A DNA stretch of 64,000 nucleotides from an uncultured Draconibacterium sp. (GTDB lineage: Bacteria > Bacteroidota > Bacteroidia > Bacteroidales > Prolixibacteraceae), in the NCBI RefSeq assembly GCF_963676815.1, contig NZ_OY781365.1, positions 5,924,501 to 5,988,500 on the forward strand. The letters are read 5' to 3'. The notes under the pieces were generated by a model. It was not told the origin of the DNA. It saw nothing but the letters and a program-made list of their open reading frames with translations, and searched no databases. Position numbers and translations under genes: made by a program. Shown here one piece after another: positions 26,816 to 34,786 of the stretch. The stretch's first letter is position 1. Each line of letters opens with the position of its first letter.

Positions 26816-27118
26816 TTCTCCAGCTTCTCCCCTCCCGTTTTTTTACGATAAACGAGAGCAATATATTCAATCCCCAAACTACAACTTCTGCACTTAACTA
26901 TCAGAAACACAATTAGCAATACAAGACCTTTTAATCCTTTATATTCAACACTTTAACTAAACGTTAATAAACAAAATATTGTATCCTCTAAACATTTTCC
27001 GGAGGCACTGTAGAACAATAATTTAATATTTTCACGCCGCAGTTAAAGACAGACCTAAAAGCTCGAAATAACGAGCCTTTTTAGCTGTTTCAGCAAAAAA
27101 CCGAAAATATATATTAAT
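26816..27118. other. Long leader region before the NifU-like gene
   Basis: A 303-bp gap. The only clear structure is a terminator-like hairpin on the plus strand (GCTCG at 27061-27065, CGAGC at 27072-27076, then CTTTTT) lying about 40 bp before the start codon, followed by a short GCTG-ttt-CAGC stem. A conditional terminator (attenuator) in the leader is possible. No ORF is present. Confidence 0.4.
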
Positions 27119-27811
27119 ATGAGTTTTACACACGAAGTTGAAGGTATGGTTTGCGTTGCTAAGGGAGCAAATCATGGCCCGGCTCCAATTCCTCAGGAAG
27201 GAAGTTGGACTAAAGCCAAAGAAGTTACAGACATTTCGGGTTTAACCCACGGTGTTGGTTGGTGTGCGCCACAGCAAGGTGCATGTAAATTAACATTGAA
27301 TGTTAAAGAAGGAATTATTGAAGAAGCGTTGATTGAAACTATCGGATGTACCGGTATGACTCACTCGGCTGCAATGGCTTCAGAAATTCTTCCCGGAAAA
27401 ACAATCCTTGAAGCATTGAATACCGACCTTGTTTGTGATGCTATTAACACTGCAATGCGCGAGTTATTCCTTCAGATCGTTTACGGTCGTTCGCAAACTG
27501 CTTTCTCTGAAGGTGGTCTGCCAATTGGTGCCGGTCTTGAAGACTTAGGTAAAGGTTTACGTGGTGTTACCGGTACATTGTACGGAACATCGGCAAAAGG
27601 ACCTCGTTACCTTGAAGTAGCTGAAGGTTATGTATCTAAAATTGGTTTAGATGCCGACGACGAAATTATCGGTTACGAGTTTGTTCAGCTTGGAAGAATG
27701 ATGGACATGATTAAATCGGGTAAAGATGCTAACGAAGCATTGAAAGAAGCTACCGGAACTTACGGACGTTTCGCCGATGCAGTAAAAACCATTGACCCAC
27801 GTAAAGAATAG
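27119..27811 (+). CDS. NifU-like iron-sulfur scaffold-type protein (GGGtGRT partner)
   Basis: A 230-aa protein that shares the pattern of NifU/IscU-type N-terminal scaffolds: Cys in GWCAPQQGACKL and in IETIGCTGMTHSAAMA, and a third in LVCDAINTAM. It ends 12 bp before the GGGtGRT gene, and the two form a conserved pair in Bacteroidota and clostridia. It may carry or assemble an Fe-S cluster, but the role of the pair is unknown to me. Start codon ATG at 27119. Confidence 0.8.
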   Translation: MSFTHEVEGMVCVAKGANHGPAPIPQEGSWTKAKEVTDISGLTHGVGWCAPQQGACKLTLNVKEGIIEEALIETIGCTGMTHSAAMASEILPGKTILEALNTDLVCDAINTAMRELFLQIVYGRSQTAFSEGGLPIGAGLEDLGKGLRGVTGTLYGTSAKGPRYLEVAEGYVSKIGLDADDEIIGYEFVQLGRMMDMIKSGKDANEALKEATGTYGRFADAVKTIDPRKE

Positions 27812-27823
27812 GAGGAAAGAATT

Positions 27824-28816
27824 ATGCCATTATTTGAAAGTTACGATAGAAGGATTAAACAGATTGAAGCTGTTTTAAATTCATATGGAATTTCTTCAGT
27901 AGAAGAAGCCAAACAAATTTGCGACGACAAAGGTGTTGACGTATACAACGTTGTAAAAGACACACAGCCTATCGCGTTCGAAAACGCAATGTGGGCCTAC
28001 ATTGTAGGTGCTGCAATTGCCATTAAAAAAGGTCAGACTGAAGCTTCTGAAATTGCTGCAACTTTAGGTGAAGGTTTACAGGCTTTCTGTATTCCCGGAT
28101 CGGTTGCTGATGACAGAAAAGTAGGTATCGGCCATGGTAACCTGGCTGCAATGTTGTTGCGCGAAGAAACAAAATGTTTCGCTCTTTTGGCAGGTCACGA
28201 ATCATTCGCTGCTGCCGAAGGTGCAATTAAAATTGCCAACTTCGCAAACCGCGTTCGTAAAGAGCCTTTACGTGTAATCCTTAACGGATTAGGAAAAGAC
28301 GCTGCAAAAATTATCTCACGTATTAACGGTTTTACTTACGTTCAAACTAAATTCGACTACGCTACAGGCGAAGTTGTTGAAGTTAGTCGTAAGAAATATT
28401 CAGAAGGAACTCGTGGTGATGTAAACTGCTACGGTGCCGACGATGTACGCGAAGGTGTTGCTATTCTTCATAAAGAAGGTGTTGACGTATCGATTACAGG
28501 TAACTCAACTAACCCAACTCGTTTCCAGCACCCGGTTGCAGGAACGTATAAAAAAGAATGTTTGGAGCAAGGTAAAAAATACTTCTCTGTTGCTTCTGGT
28601 GGTGGTACTGGTCGTACACTTCACCCGGACAACATGGCTGCCGGTCCTGCTTCATACGGTATGACTGACACCATGGGACGTATGCACTCTGATGCTCAGT
28701 TCGCCGGTTCTTCTTCAGTTCCTGCTCACGTTGAGATGATGGGATTGATCGGAATGGGTAACAATCCGATGGTTGGTGCTTCTGTTGCTGTTGCAGTAGC
28801 AGTTTCGCAAGCTTAA
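27824..28816 (+). CDS. GGGtGRT family protein
   Basis: A 330-aa protein of the family named for the motif seen here at SVASGGGTGRTLHPDNMA. Other landmarks are GIGHGNLAAMLLREE and CYGADDVREGVAILHKEGVD. It is preceded by a Shine-Dalgarno-like aggagg (27812 region) and follows the NifU-like gene. Both genes appear to be codon-optimised (many GGT and CGT codons), which suggests high expression. The function is unknown; context points to metal or redox chemistry. Confidence 0.9.
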   Translation: MPLFESYDRRIKQIEAVLNSYGISSVEEAKQICDDKGVDVYNVVKDTQPIAFENAMWAYIVGAAIAIKKGQTEASEIAATLGEGLQAFCIPGSVADDRKVGIGHGNLAAMLLREETKCFALLAGHESFAAAEGAIKIANFANRVRKEPLRVILNGLGKDAAKIISRINGFTYVQTKFDYATGEVVEVSRKKYSEGTRGDVNCYGADDVREGVAILHKEGVDVSITGNSTNPTRFQHPVAGTYKKECLEQGKKYFSVASGGGTGRTLHPDNMAAGPASYGMTDTMGRMHSDAQFAGSSSVPAHVEMMGLIGMGNNPMVGASVAVAVAVSQA

Positions 28817-28852
28817 AAGAGTGGCTTTGCCACTTCAACGATAAACACAAAG

Positions 28853-28897
28853 GCACAAAGACACGAAGTTAATTTCGTTGGCTTTGTGCTTTTTTTG
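28853..28897 (+). terminator. Terminator of the NifU-like/GGGtGRT operon
   Basis: A two-part stem: GCACAAAG (28853-28860) with CTTTGTGC (28882-28889), and an inner ACGAA/TTCGT, followed by TTTTTTT. A smaller perfect hairpin, AGTGGC-ttt-GCCACT, lies just upstream at 28820-28834. Confidence 0.85.
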
Positions 28898-28970
28898 TTG
28901 TGAAAAAGTTCTTCTTAAAGGCATAAAGTTTGAACAAAATCAATAGCTTCGCATTTTTATTATTAATCAT

Positions 28971-29438
28971 ATGTGCACTACTTTAAATACCACAAAAGAA
29001 TTTATCATTGAAGACGCCCAAAAACATTTCGATGAAGGTTATGCCTGCTCGCAATCCGTGTTACTTGCGTTTGCCGATCATTTTAAACTGGATAAAACCA
29101 CGGCTAAGCGCATTTCATCTACTTTTGGTGGCGGTATGGGACGCTTGCGTGAAACCTGTGGAGCGGTAACCGGCGGATTTATGGTTATGGGACTGGCATT
29201 TGGCAACGAGGAACCTAAAGACATGGATACCAAATTAAACAGCTACAAAAAAGTACGCGAATTGAGCAAATTGGTTGAAGATATTCACGGAACTACAAAT
29301 TGCCGCCAGCTATTAATTAAACATGCTACCGAAGCTGAGGTAAAAGACCGGAAACACCACAAAATTATTTGCCGGAAAGTAGTTGGCGATGCCACGGCAC
29401 TTGTTTATGATATTCTGAAAGAAAACAACGAAATCTAG
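28971..29438 (+). CDS. C_GCAxxG_C_C family protein
   Basis: A 155-aa protein of the small family defined by spaced cysteines: YACSQS (about residue 30), ETCGAVTGGFMVMG (about 64), TNCRQLL and IICRK. These cysteines probably bind a metal or form redox disulfides. The central GGGMGRLRETCGAVTGG is characteristic, here with CGAVTG in place of CGAxxG's usual form. It is a single gene with its own intergenic upstream region. Confidence 0.85.
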   Translation: MCTTLNTTKEFIIEDAQKHFDEGYACSQSVLLAFADHFKLDKTTAKRISSTFGGGMGRLRETCGAVTGGFMVMGLAFGNEEPKDMDTKLNSYKKVRELSKLVEDIHGTTNCRQLLIKHATEAEVKDRKHHKIICRKVVGDATALVYDILKENNEI

Positions 29439-30212
29439 CCAAGCTCCTCTCCTTCCATTTTCACGTCATGCTGTTTGCCAGCTAATGAATTCAAGTATCT
29501 AAGCATAAGTAACTAACTTTTTGCCTTATCAGGCGGATTCTACTCTTTGGTTTAGCCCAAAGAGTAGACAGAAAACCCAAGGCTGCGCCCGCTTCCCTCG
29601 GAAAAGCTACGCGGTGTCGTCTAAAATTCCTGAAACTCGTCGTCCCTCCTCAAACATCAGTAATTTTTTACGCCGTCACCACTTGTTTTCCGGCTCACCG
29701 GCCGAGGCCAGGCTCCGATGTAGCTGACGCTGCATTAGTGGACGGCCTCTTTTGGTCGTTCCTGGAGTTAAAATAGAACCTTAATGAGAGCGGGAAGCTC
29801 CGAGTCTGCGAGGAGATCACCCGTCCGAATTTAGGTTATATGAAAACAGAAGGTAAAGATCAAAAGCAGCCTTGCGCTCGGAAATGCCTTCCTCGTGTGT
29901 CGTTTTTGTGTCAAGACAAAAATGACAGCCTCCGGCAGGAAATTACTGACAACGGTACTTTATCCCCAAATAACTACAGTAAACTTTACAGATGATAAGT
30001 TGAGTTATCCGAATTCTAAAACTGAACCAAAGTCATTACTAGACTACACATTATATTGTAAACCAAATTAATGATCTTAAATTCACATAAAAAAGGAGTA
30101 AACTATTCGTTAATCTTCGTAATTTCGTGAAACAATTTAAGCGTCACGACGTTTACTTTGCAGTAATTGCACTAGCAATATTATCAAGTTAAATAAATAA
30201 AAACTACTTACA
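29439..30212. other. 774-bp intergenic region with a GC-rich repeat-like element
   Basis: No convincing gene. From about 29521 to 29945 the base composition shifts to GC-rich against AT-rich neighbours. It contains a perfect inverted repeat (CTACTCTTTGG at 29540-29550 and CCAAAGAGTAG at 29557-29567, 6-nt loop) and an imperfect one (GTCGTTTTTGTGTC at 29899-29912 with GACAAAAATGAC at 29915-29926). Short ORFs across it lack coding character. It looks like an interspersed, non-coding repeat element or a mobile-element remnant. The last 250 bp before eno is AT-rich and presumably holds the eno promoter. Confidence 0.55.
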
Positions 30213-31511
30213 ATGTTAATTAGCGACGTAAAAGCAAGAGAGATTATCGATTCTCGTGGTAACCCAACTGTTGAAGTTGATGTAACACTAGAAAGTGGTG
30301 CTTTTGGCCGTGCGGCTGTTCCGTCAGGAGCATCAACCGGCGAAAACGAAGCACTGGAATTACGTGATGGCGACAAAAGCCGTTACTTAGGAAAAGGTTG
30401 TTTAAAAGCGGTTGCAAACGTAAACGACGTTATTGCAAAAGAAATTATTGGCATGGACGCTACCGACCAGGTGGCTGTTGATAGCAAATTATTGGAACTC
30501 GACGGTACTAAAACAAAATCTAACTTAGGTGCAAACGCTATGTTGGGTGTTTCGTTGGCTGTGGCAAAAGCTGCTGCCGAGTACGCTGAGCTTCCATTAT
30601 ACAAATACATCGGTGGAACAAATGCAAAAACATTGCCTGTTCCGATGATGAACATTATTAACGGTGGTTCGCACTCTGATGCAACTATCGCTTTCCAGGA
30701 ATTTATGATTCGCCCAATCGGTGCTCCTACTTTCCGCGAAGGTTTGCGTATGGGTGCTGAAGTTTTCCACGCATTGAAAAAAGTATTGGCTGCTAAAAAC
30801 CTGTCAACTGCAGTAGGCGACGAAGGTGGTTTTGCACCGGCTCTAGGTGGTACTGAAGAAGCGATCGAATCAATTCTTACTGCCATTAAAGATGCAGGTT
30901 ACAAAGCAGGCCGCGCTGAAGACGGTGGCGATGTTTCTATCGCAATGGACTGTGCTTCATCAGAGTTTTACAAAGATGGTGTATACGATTACAGCATTTT
31001 CGAGCCAAACGGTGTAAAACGTACTTCTGACGAGCAAGCTGCTTATCTGGCCGAATTGATTGAGAAATATCCTATCGATTCAATCGAGGACGGTATGGAC
31101 GAAGGCGACTGGGACGGATGGGTAAAACTGAACGCTGCCATTGGCGACAAATGCCAGTTGGTTGGCGACGACCTTTTCGTAACTAACGTTGAGTACCTGA
31201 AAAAAGGTATCGAATTGGGTGCTGCGAACTCAATCCTGATTAAAGTAAACCAAATTGGTACGCTTACCGAAACGTTGGATGCTATTGAAATGGCACACCG
31301 TGCCGGTTATACTTCAGTAACTTCTCACCGCTCGGGTGAAACTGAAGATTCAACCATTGCCGACATTGCAGTGGCTACCAACTCTGGTCAGATTAAAACA
31401 GGTTCGATGAGCCGCTCCGACCGTATGGCAAAATACAACCAATTGCTTCGTATTGAAGAAGAACTGGGTGCAAGCGCTATCTACGGATACAAAAAAATCT
31501 ACAAGAAGTAA
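30213..31511 (+). CDS. eno: Enolase
   Basis: A 432-aa glycolytic enzyme converting 2-phosphoglycerate to phosphoenolpyruvate in the cytosol. All landmarks are intact: AREIIDSRGNPTVEVDV at the start, SGASTGENEALELRDGD, the acidic metal ligands in DCASSEFY, SIEDGMDEGDWDGW and VGDDLFVTN, the catalytic Lys in LIKVNQIGTLTET, and SHRSGETEDS. Length is normal. It is monocistronic and closed by a terminator. Confidence 0.98.
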   Translation: MLISDVKAREIIDSRGNPTVEVDVTLESGAFGRAAVPSGASTGENEALELRDGDKSRYLGKGCLKAVANVNDVIAKEIIGMDATDQVAVDSKLLELDGTKTKSNLGANAMLGVSLAVAKAAAEYAELPLYKYIGGTNAKTLPVPMMNIINGGSHSDATIAFQEFMIRPIGAPTFREGLRMGAEVFHALKKVLAAKNLSTAVGDEGGFAPALGGTEEAIESILTAIKDAGYKAGRAEDGGDVSIAMDCASSEFYKDGVYDYSIFEPNGVKRTSDEQAAYLAELIEKYPIDSIEDGMDEGDWDGWVKLNAAIGDKCQLVGDDLFVTNVEYLKKGIELGAANSILIKVNQIGTLTETLDAIEMAHRAGYTSVTSHRSGETEDSTIADIAVATNSGQIKTGSMSRSDRMAKYNQLLRIEEELGASAIYGYKKIYKK

Positions 31512-31531
31512 ACATACTTTTTAGATAAATA

Positions 31532-31568
31532 TAAAAACCGTCTTTCGTTTTTGAAGGGCGGTTTTTTT
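31532..31568 (+). terminator. Terminator of eno
   Basis: AAAAACCG-t-CTTTC pairs with GAAGG-g-CGGTTTTT around a short T-rich loop and continues into a T-run, about 20 bp after the eno stop. Confidence 0.85.
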
Positions 31569-31671
31569 GTGCCGTAACTCTAAGCGAAAATTTCATAATA
31601 AATCGAATATTGCTTGAACAAACCACCCTCCCAACTTGCTTTATTAGTAAGAACAATAAACTTTATAGCGC

Positions 31672-31866
31672 ATGTTAAAAAAATCAGGCATAATTACATT
31701 TCTACTATTTGTTTCGGCAATGGCAATGGCCCAGGCCCCCAGTGGTATTCCCTCCGGACAGCCCGAACCTTTAGAGTTGAATTTGACCAATATCATCGTA
31801 TTTATTGTTCTGCCGGTTATAATCGTTATCCTGTACATTTACTGGAGACGTAAAAAACGGAAGTAA
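31672..31866 (+). CDS. Small membrane protein with signal peptide
   Basis: A 64-aa protein: signal peptide ending VSAMAMAQ-AP, a Pro/Gly-rich linker, one transmembrane helix (NIIVFIVLPVIIVILYIYW) and a basic tail RRKKRK. Similar short proteins are common in Bacteroidota and are sometimes mislabelled adenylosuccinate synthetase in databases; nothing here supports that enzyme. Function unknown. It follows eno but is separated from it by the eno terminator. Confidence 0.75.
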   Translation: MLKKSGIITFLLFVSAMAMAQAPSGIPSGQPEPLELNLTNIIVFIVLPVIIVILYIYWRRKKRK

Positions 31867-31940
31867 AACTCTCCCCTGCCGTTGAAGGTATTATCTCATT
31901 CATAAAAAGCTAAACAACCATTTAGCAAACTCTTCCTCAT

Positions 31941-31986
31941 TCCCTCTATTCGCGAAGAGAGGGACGATTGTGTTGAAGGCACAATC
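31941..31986. repeat. Paired-hairpin intergenic element
   Basis: Two adjacent stems: TCCCTCT (31941-31947) with AGAGGGA (31958-31964), then GATTGTG (31966-31972) with CACAATC (31980-31986), followed by AGGGTGAGT. This compact arrangement resembles interspersed REP-like repeats I recall from Bacteroidota intergenic regions. It lies between convergent genes. Confidence 0.5.
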
Positions 31987-32043
31987 AGGGTGAGTTAATA
32001 AATTTTGAAGCATATTTTGCTACTGGCTTTCAACTGATTTTCA

Positions 32044-32075
32044 TAAAAAAACAGCTCCCGAAAAACGAGAGCTGT
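32044..32075 (-). terminator. Terminator of the DUF6261-like gene
   Basis: ACAGCTC (32051-32057) pairs with GAGCTGT (32069-32075). On the minus strand the stem is followed by a run of Ts, so it serves the gene at 32119. Confidence 0.85.
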
Positions 32076-32118
32076 CCACAACAAATTAAATGTTAACCTT
32101 CAAATCAGACCATCCCTG

Positions 32119-32826
32119 TCAGTCCGTATCCTTATTAGCACGTTTTTTAACCTGCTCGTTATTATCGTCAATAATCCGGGCTACTGTAGCGGCAAAAGAG
32201 CCGTAGGTAGCCGCCTGAAAACGTTCGCCATAGCGCAGAAACTGCACCAGGTCGTCGTTTATAATGGCCACAACGTTTTTCTTTAAAGTGGTTGCATTGA
32301 GTTGTGTCGATTCTTCGGCCTCTTCTTCGGCAAACTGGGCGCGTGTGTTTTCAAAATCGTCTTCGGCAGCCTGCAGGTTGGCAATATTATCGCTAACGCC
32401 CGGAAGCAGTGCAATTGAGGCCGACAATGCGCGGTCGGCAAAATCGCCCAGCATCGAAACAATGTGCGACGATTCTACCACATAGCTCTCCTCAGTAACG
32501 GAGAGACCATATTTATCGAACACTTTTTTTACGGTGGCAGCCGCTTCGCGCACTTCCTGGCTGGGGAAATACAGGTAACCTTGCACCAGGTATCCCACAG
32601 CACGCACGGCTTCGTCGCGCACATCGTCTTTGTCGGCCAGTATGCTTTCGACTTTCGAGCGGTCGATAGCTACACCCAGTTCATCGTTTGCAGTTACCAA
32701 ACGGGTAAAAATTTCGGCAAGCGTAACATCCTCGGTTAATCCCGATTGCTGAAACGAAGTGTTAATGGTGCGTGTTGTTCCGTGAATTTCTGTAGTGCGA
32801 CTTTTTAAAATAATCTTTTCAATCAT
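32119..32826 (-). CDS. Conserved hypothetical protein (DUF6261-like)
   Basis: A 235-aa soluble, mostly helical protein without signal or membrane segment. It begins MIEKIILKSRTTEIHGT, has an acidic stretch EEEAEEST at about 170-180 and ends in a basic/acidic tail. The pattern resembles a Bacteroidota-restricted family (DUF6261) of unknown function, but I assign this from memory of its look rather than a defining motif. GC content is somewhat higher than in its neighbours. Single gene with its own terminator. Confidence 0.65.
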   Translation of the reverse strand: MIEKIILKSRTTEIHGTTRTINTSFQQSGLTEDVTLAEIFTRLVTANDELGVAIDRSKVESILADKDDVRDEAVRAVGYLVQGYLYFPSQEVREAAATVKKVFDKYGLSVTEESYVVESSHIVSMLGDFADRALSASIALLPGVSDNIANLQAAEDDFENTRAQFAEEEAEESTQLNATTLKKNVVAIINDDLVQFLRYGERFQAATYGSFAATVARIIDDNNEQVKKRANKDTD

Positions 32827-33014
32827 AACGTTTAGGATTTATCATTCATATTGTAGTTTTGGGCCGGGTGCTTAAGCTTTTAAATGGGTTATTTTCAAGA
32901 GCTCGGGAGCACGAAGCATTTCAAAGTTACAACATGCCAATCAGAAAGAAAAGACCCGGGCAACATGTTATTGAACATAAATTCATTTTGCACAAAGAAC
33001 AAAAACCATAACGT
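32827..33014. other. Intergenic region upstream of the tandem array
   Basis: No gene seen. Presumably holds the promoter of the minus-strand gene at 32119; no clear TAnnTTTG motif was found. Confidence 0.4.
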
Positions 33015-33276
33015 GGGACTACTCCCAAAGTAAACTAGCGGTTTTTTGGCTTTGGGAGTATGCCCAAAACAAGACTAGCGGTCGTTGGAGCCGTGGGAGT
33101 ACTCCCAAACCGTTACTAGCCATCGTTTGAGCTTTAGGACAACTCCCAAACCGAGGCTGGCACTCGTTTGACGCCTGGCACTACTCCTAAACCGAAACTA
33201 GCGGTTGTTGGAGCCATGGGAGTACTCCCAAACCGCAACTGGCAATCGTTGGAGCTTTGGGAGTATCACCAAGCCC
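33015..33276. repeat. Tandem array of 41-bp units built on a 12-bp palindrome
   Basis: Six contiguous units start at 33015 (39 bp), 33054, 33095, 33136, 33177 and 33218 (41 bp each), followed by a partial unit at 33259-33276. The best-kept part is the perfect palindrome GGGAGTACTCCC, intact in units 3 and 6 and degenerate elsewhere, followed by AAACCG and an ACTAGCGGT/CGTTGGAGC segment. The period is not a multiple of three and every frame is interrupted, so the array is non-coding. There are no unique spacers, so it is not CRISPR. Confidence 0.9.
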
Positions 33277-33431
33277 CTATTCGTTTTGCCCGCTTAATAA
33301 TTAGTTCCCCCCAAATGCGTTTTCTTGAAATTATGATTACATTTAGTCCTCGAATAAATAATAAACATTGAACCATTGGCCTCGAATAGTACGATTTTTA
33401 TACCGGGTTGGCTTATAATACCAATTAGGGC

Positions 33432-33495
33432 GTATAACCCAACTTGACAATAAGGAAATAAACTTACTTGTTGGGTTGTGTGTACGTTGTAGGGC
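33432..33495. repeat. attC-like inverted repeat at left cassette boundary
   Basis: GTATAACCCAAC (33432-33443) is followed by its near-complement GTTGGGTTGTG (33470-33480), then TGTAC and the core-like GTTGTAGGGC (33486-33495). The last decamer is exactly complementary to GCCCTACAAC at 34175-34184, after the next gene. This is what is expected if a cassette begins here. Confidence 0.5.
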
Positions 33496-33549
33496 ATTTG
33501 ACCGAACGTGATGCTAAACATTAAACATTTGACCAAAGAACGATACAAA

Positions 33550-34170
33550 ATGATTGAAAAATTTAAGATTACAAAAGCGATAAACCTTGTAATTTCTGCG
33601 TTGATTTTTATCACGATTTTCCAGTCTTGCAATGGACAGGGTAAGAAGCATGATTACAATCCTAAAGCAATTGAGTTGAATAACAAAGCCGTAGAATACG
33701 CTCATACATTCAAGGAAGATAGTGCTTTGATTCTTTATGATATGGCAATTGAACTAGATGAAACATACTATTTGCCACATTCAAACAAGATAAATATCTA
33801 TGTGAGTAGGAAACAGCTTGATAAAGCAGTTTATGAAAGCGAAATGGTGATTAAAAAGAAACCCGATTTAGCCGAAGGTTGGGTTTTTGCAGGTATGTTG
33901 TACGATAGACAAGGAGATAGAGAAAAAGCAAAAAAATATTACGAAAAAAGCATTGATATATTTAACGACAGGATTGAAAATCCAGACAAAGCTGATATGA
34001 TTTCGGCAAATAGACTCAATAGAGCTTTTTCATATATCTTACTTGGACAAGAGGAAAAAGGTAAGGCAGAAATGACTTTACTAAAACAGGAAGAACCTGA
34101 AAATATTATGATTGATGAATTCTTAAAAATTAGCAAGGAAGAATATATAAATCAGATATTTGGAGAGTAA
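33550..34170 (+). CDS. TPR-repeat lipoprotein
   Basis: A 206-aa protein from the ATG at 33550. An earlier in-frame start at 33508 adds residues without a signal and falls within the boundary repeat. The signal peptide ends in a lipobox (IFQSC). Three or so TPR-like helical pairs follow (AIELNNKAVEYAHTF, ALILYDMAIELDE, AGMLYDRQGDREKAKKYYEK). It is presumably anchored to the outer or inner membrane facing the periplasm. AT-rich codon use differs from its neighbours, and it is flanked on both sides by attC-like repeats, so it is probably an acquired cassette gene. Specific function unknown. Confidence 0.8.
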   Translation: MIEKFKITKAINLVISALIFITIFQSCNGQGKKHDYNPKAIELNNKAVEYAHTFKEDSALILYDMAIELDETYYLPHSNKINIYVSRKQLDKAVYESEMVIKKKPDLAEGWVFAGMLYDRQGDREKAKKYYEKSIDIFNDRIENPDKADMISANRLNRAFSYILLGQEEKGKAEMTLLKQEEPENIMIDEFLKISKEEYINQIFGE

Positions 34171-34174
34171 AAAC

Positions 34175-34308
34175 GCCCTACAACAATGTATAAAAATAAT
34201 AGCCGGGACAGTAGTAGTATCAAGGGCTTTAGCCCGCTTCAATTTTCTTGCAACTTGACAGGAAAGTGCAACGCAATCGGCTACTATTCTTATACTCACC
34301 GTTGTGCC
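34175..34308. repeat. attC-like imperfect inverted repeat (cassette recombination-site candidate)
   Basis: About 130 bp. It opens with GCCCTACAAC (34175-34184). GTATAAAAATAATAGCCG (34188-34205) pairs with CGGCTACTATTCTTATAC (34278-34295) with two mismatches, and it closes with ACCGTTGTGCC (core GTTGTGC at 34301-34307). The interior holds smaller stems (GGGCTttAGCCC near 34224, TTGCA/TGCAA near 34248 and 34267). Overall size and layout match integron attC sites, and both ends relate to the neighbouring boundaries. Confidence 0.6.
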
Positions 34309-34350
34309 TCATGTTGGAAATAAAACAAGTTAATTAAGGTAATTGAAAAC

Positions 34351-34545
34351 ATGTTAGACTTTTGGAAATCTGCAATAGGATTAGTTTCCATGATTATTGG
34401 AATATTACTTTTTATCTGGATTACAAGAAAAAGATTAAAAGGAGAGAAAGGGGAATATGGTGCGCACATAGACATATATACAGGGGCATTGCTATTATTT
34501 CTTGTAGGATTGGTAATGTTCGTAGGAGAATTAATGAAACTTTAG
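34351..34545 (+). CDS. Small two-helix membrane protein in second cassette-like unit
   Basis: A 64-aa protein with two hydrophobic helices (SAIGLVSMIIGILLFIWI and TGALLLFLVGLVMFVGEL) joined by a basic loop RKRLKGEKGEYG. It sits alone between two attC-like boundaries. The overlapping ORF at 34362 in another frame has no comparable pattern. Function unknown. The topology is typical of small cassette-borne membrane proteins. Confidence 0.65.
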   Translation: MLDFWKSAIGLVSMIIGILLFIWITRKRLKGEKGEYGAHIDIYTGALLLFLVGLVMFVGELMKL

Positions 34546-34597
34546 TTACGATGTTTGTAATACCATTCATTATAGAAATATTTTCATAAATAAAAAG

Positions 34598-34640
34598 CAT
34601 GAAAGCACAACAAATTGTAATATGGCAGGGCGGGGTTCGG
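34598..34640. repeat. Partial attC-like end after second cassette
   Basis: CATGAAAGCACAAC (34598-34611) is near-complementary to GTTGTGCCTCATG at 34301-34313, and the following AAATTGTAATATGGCAGGGCGG parallels (with changes) the start of the site at 34175. A second arm could not be found, so the site looks degenerate or truncated. Confidence 0.4.
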
Positions 34641-34786
34641 TGGTAAGCCAACTTCCCCTCGCAAATACAACTAAGAACACATAAAAAAAATAAACAATCC
34701 CGGCACCAAATTACAATACAGCCATTAACTTGCACCCACATTCAGCATAAACAAAACCACACAACATCAACGAATAAGTAAACAAA

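Noticed and set aside
29521..29727. 68-aa ORF in the GC-rich element
   Set aside because: It runs through the palindrome and shows no protein-like features; the interval is better explained as a non-coding repeat.
33015..33276. CRISPR-like periodic repeats
   Set aside because: Units are contiguous and drift over their whole length, there are no unique spacers, and no cas genes are near.
34362..34589. ORF overlapping the small membrane protein in another frame
   Set aside because: No hydrophobic pattern or family-like features; the 34351 frame has two clean membrane helices.
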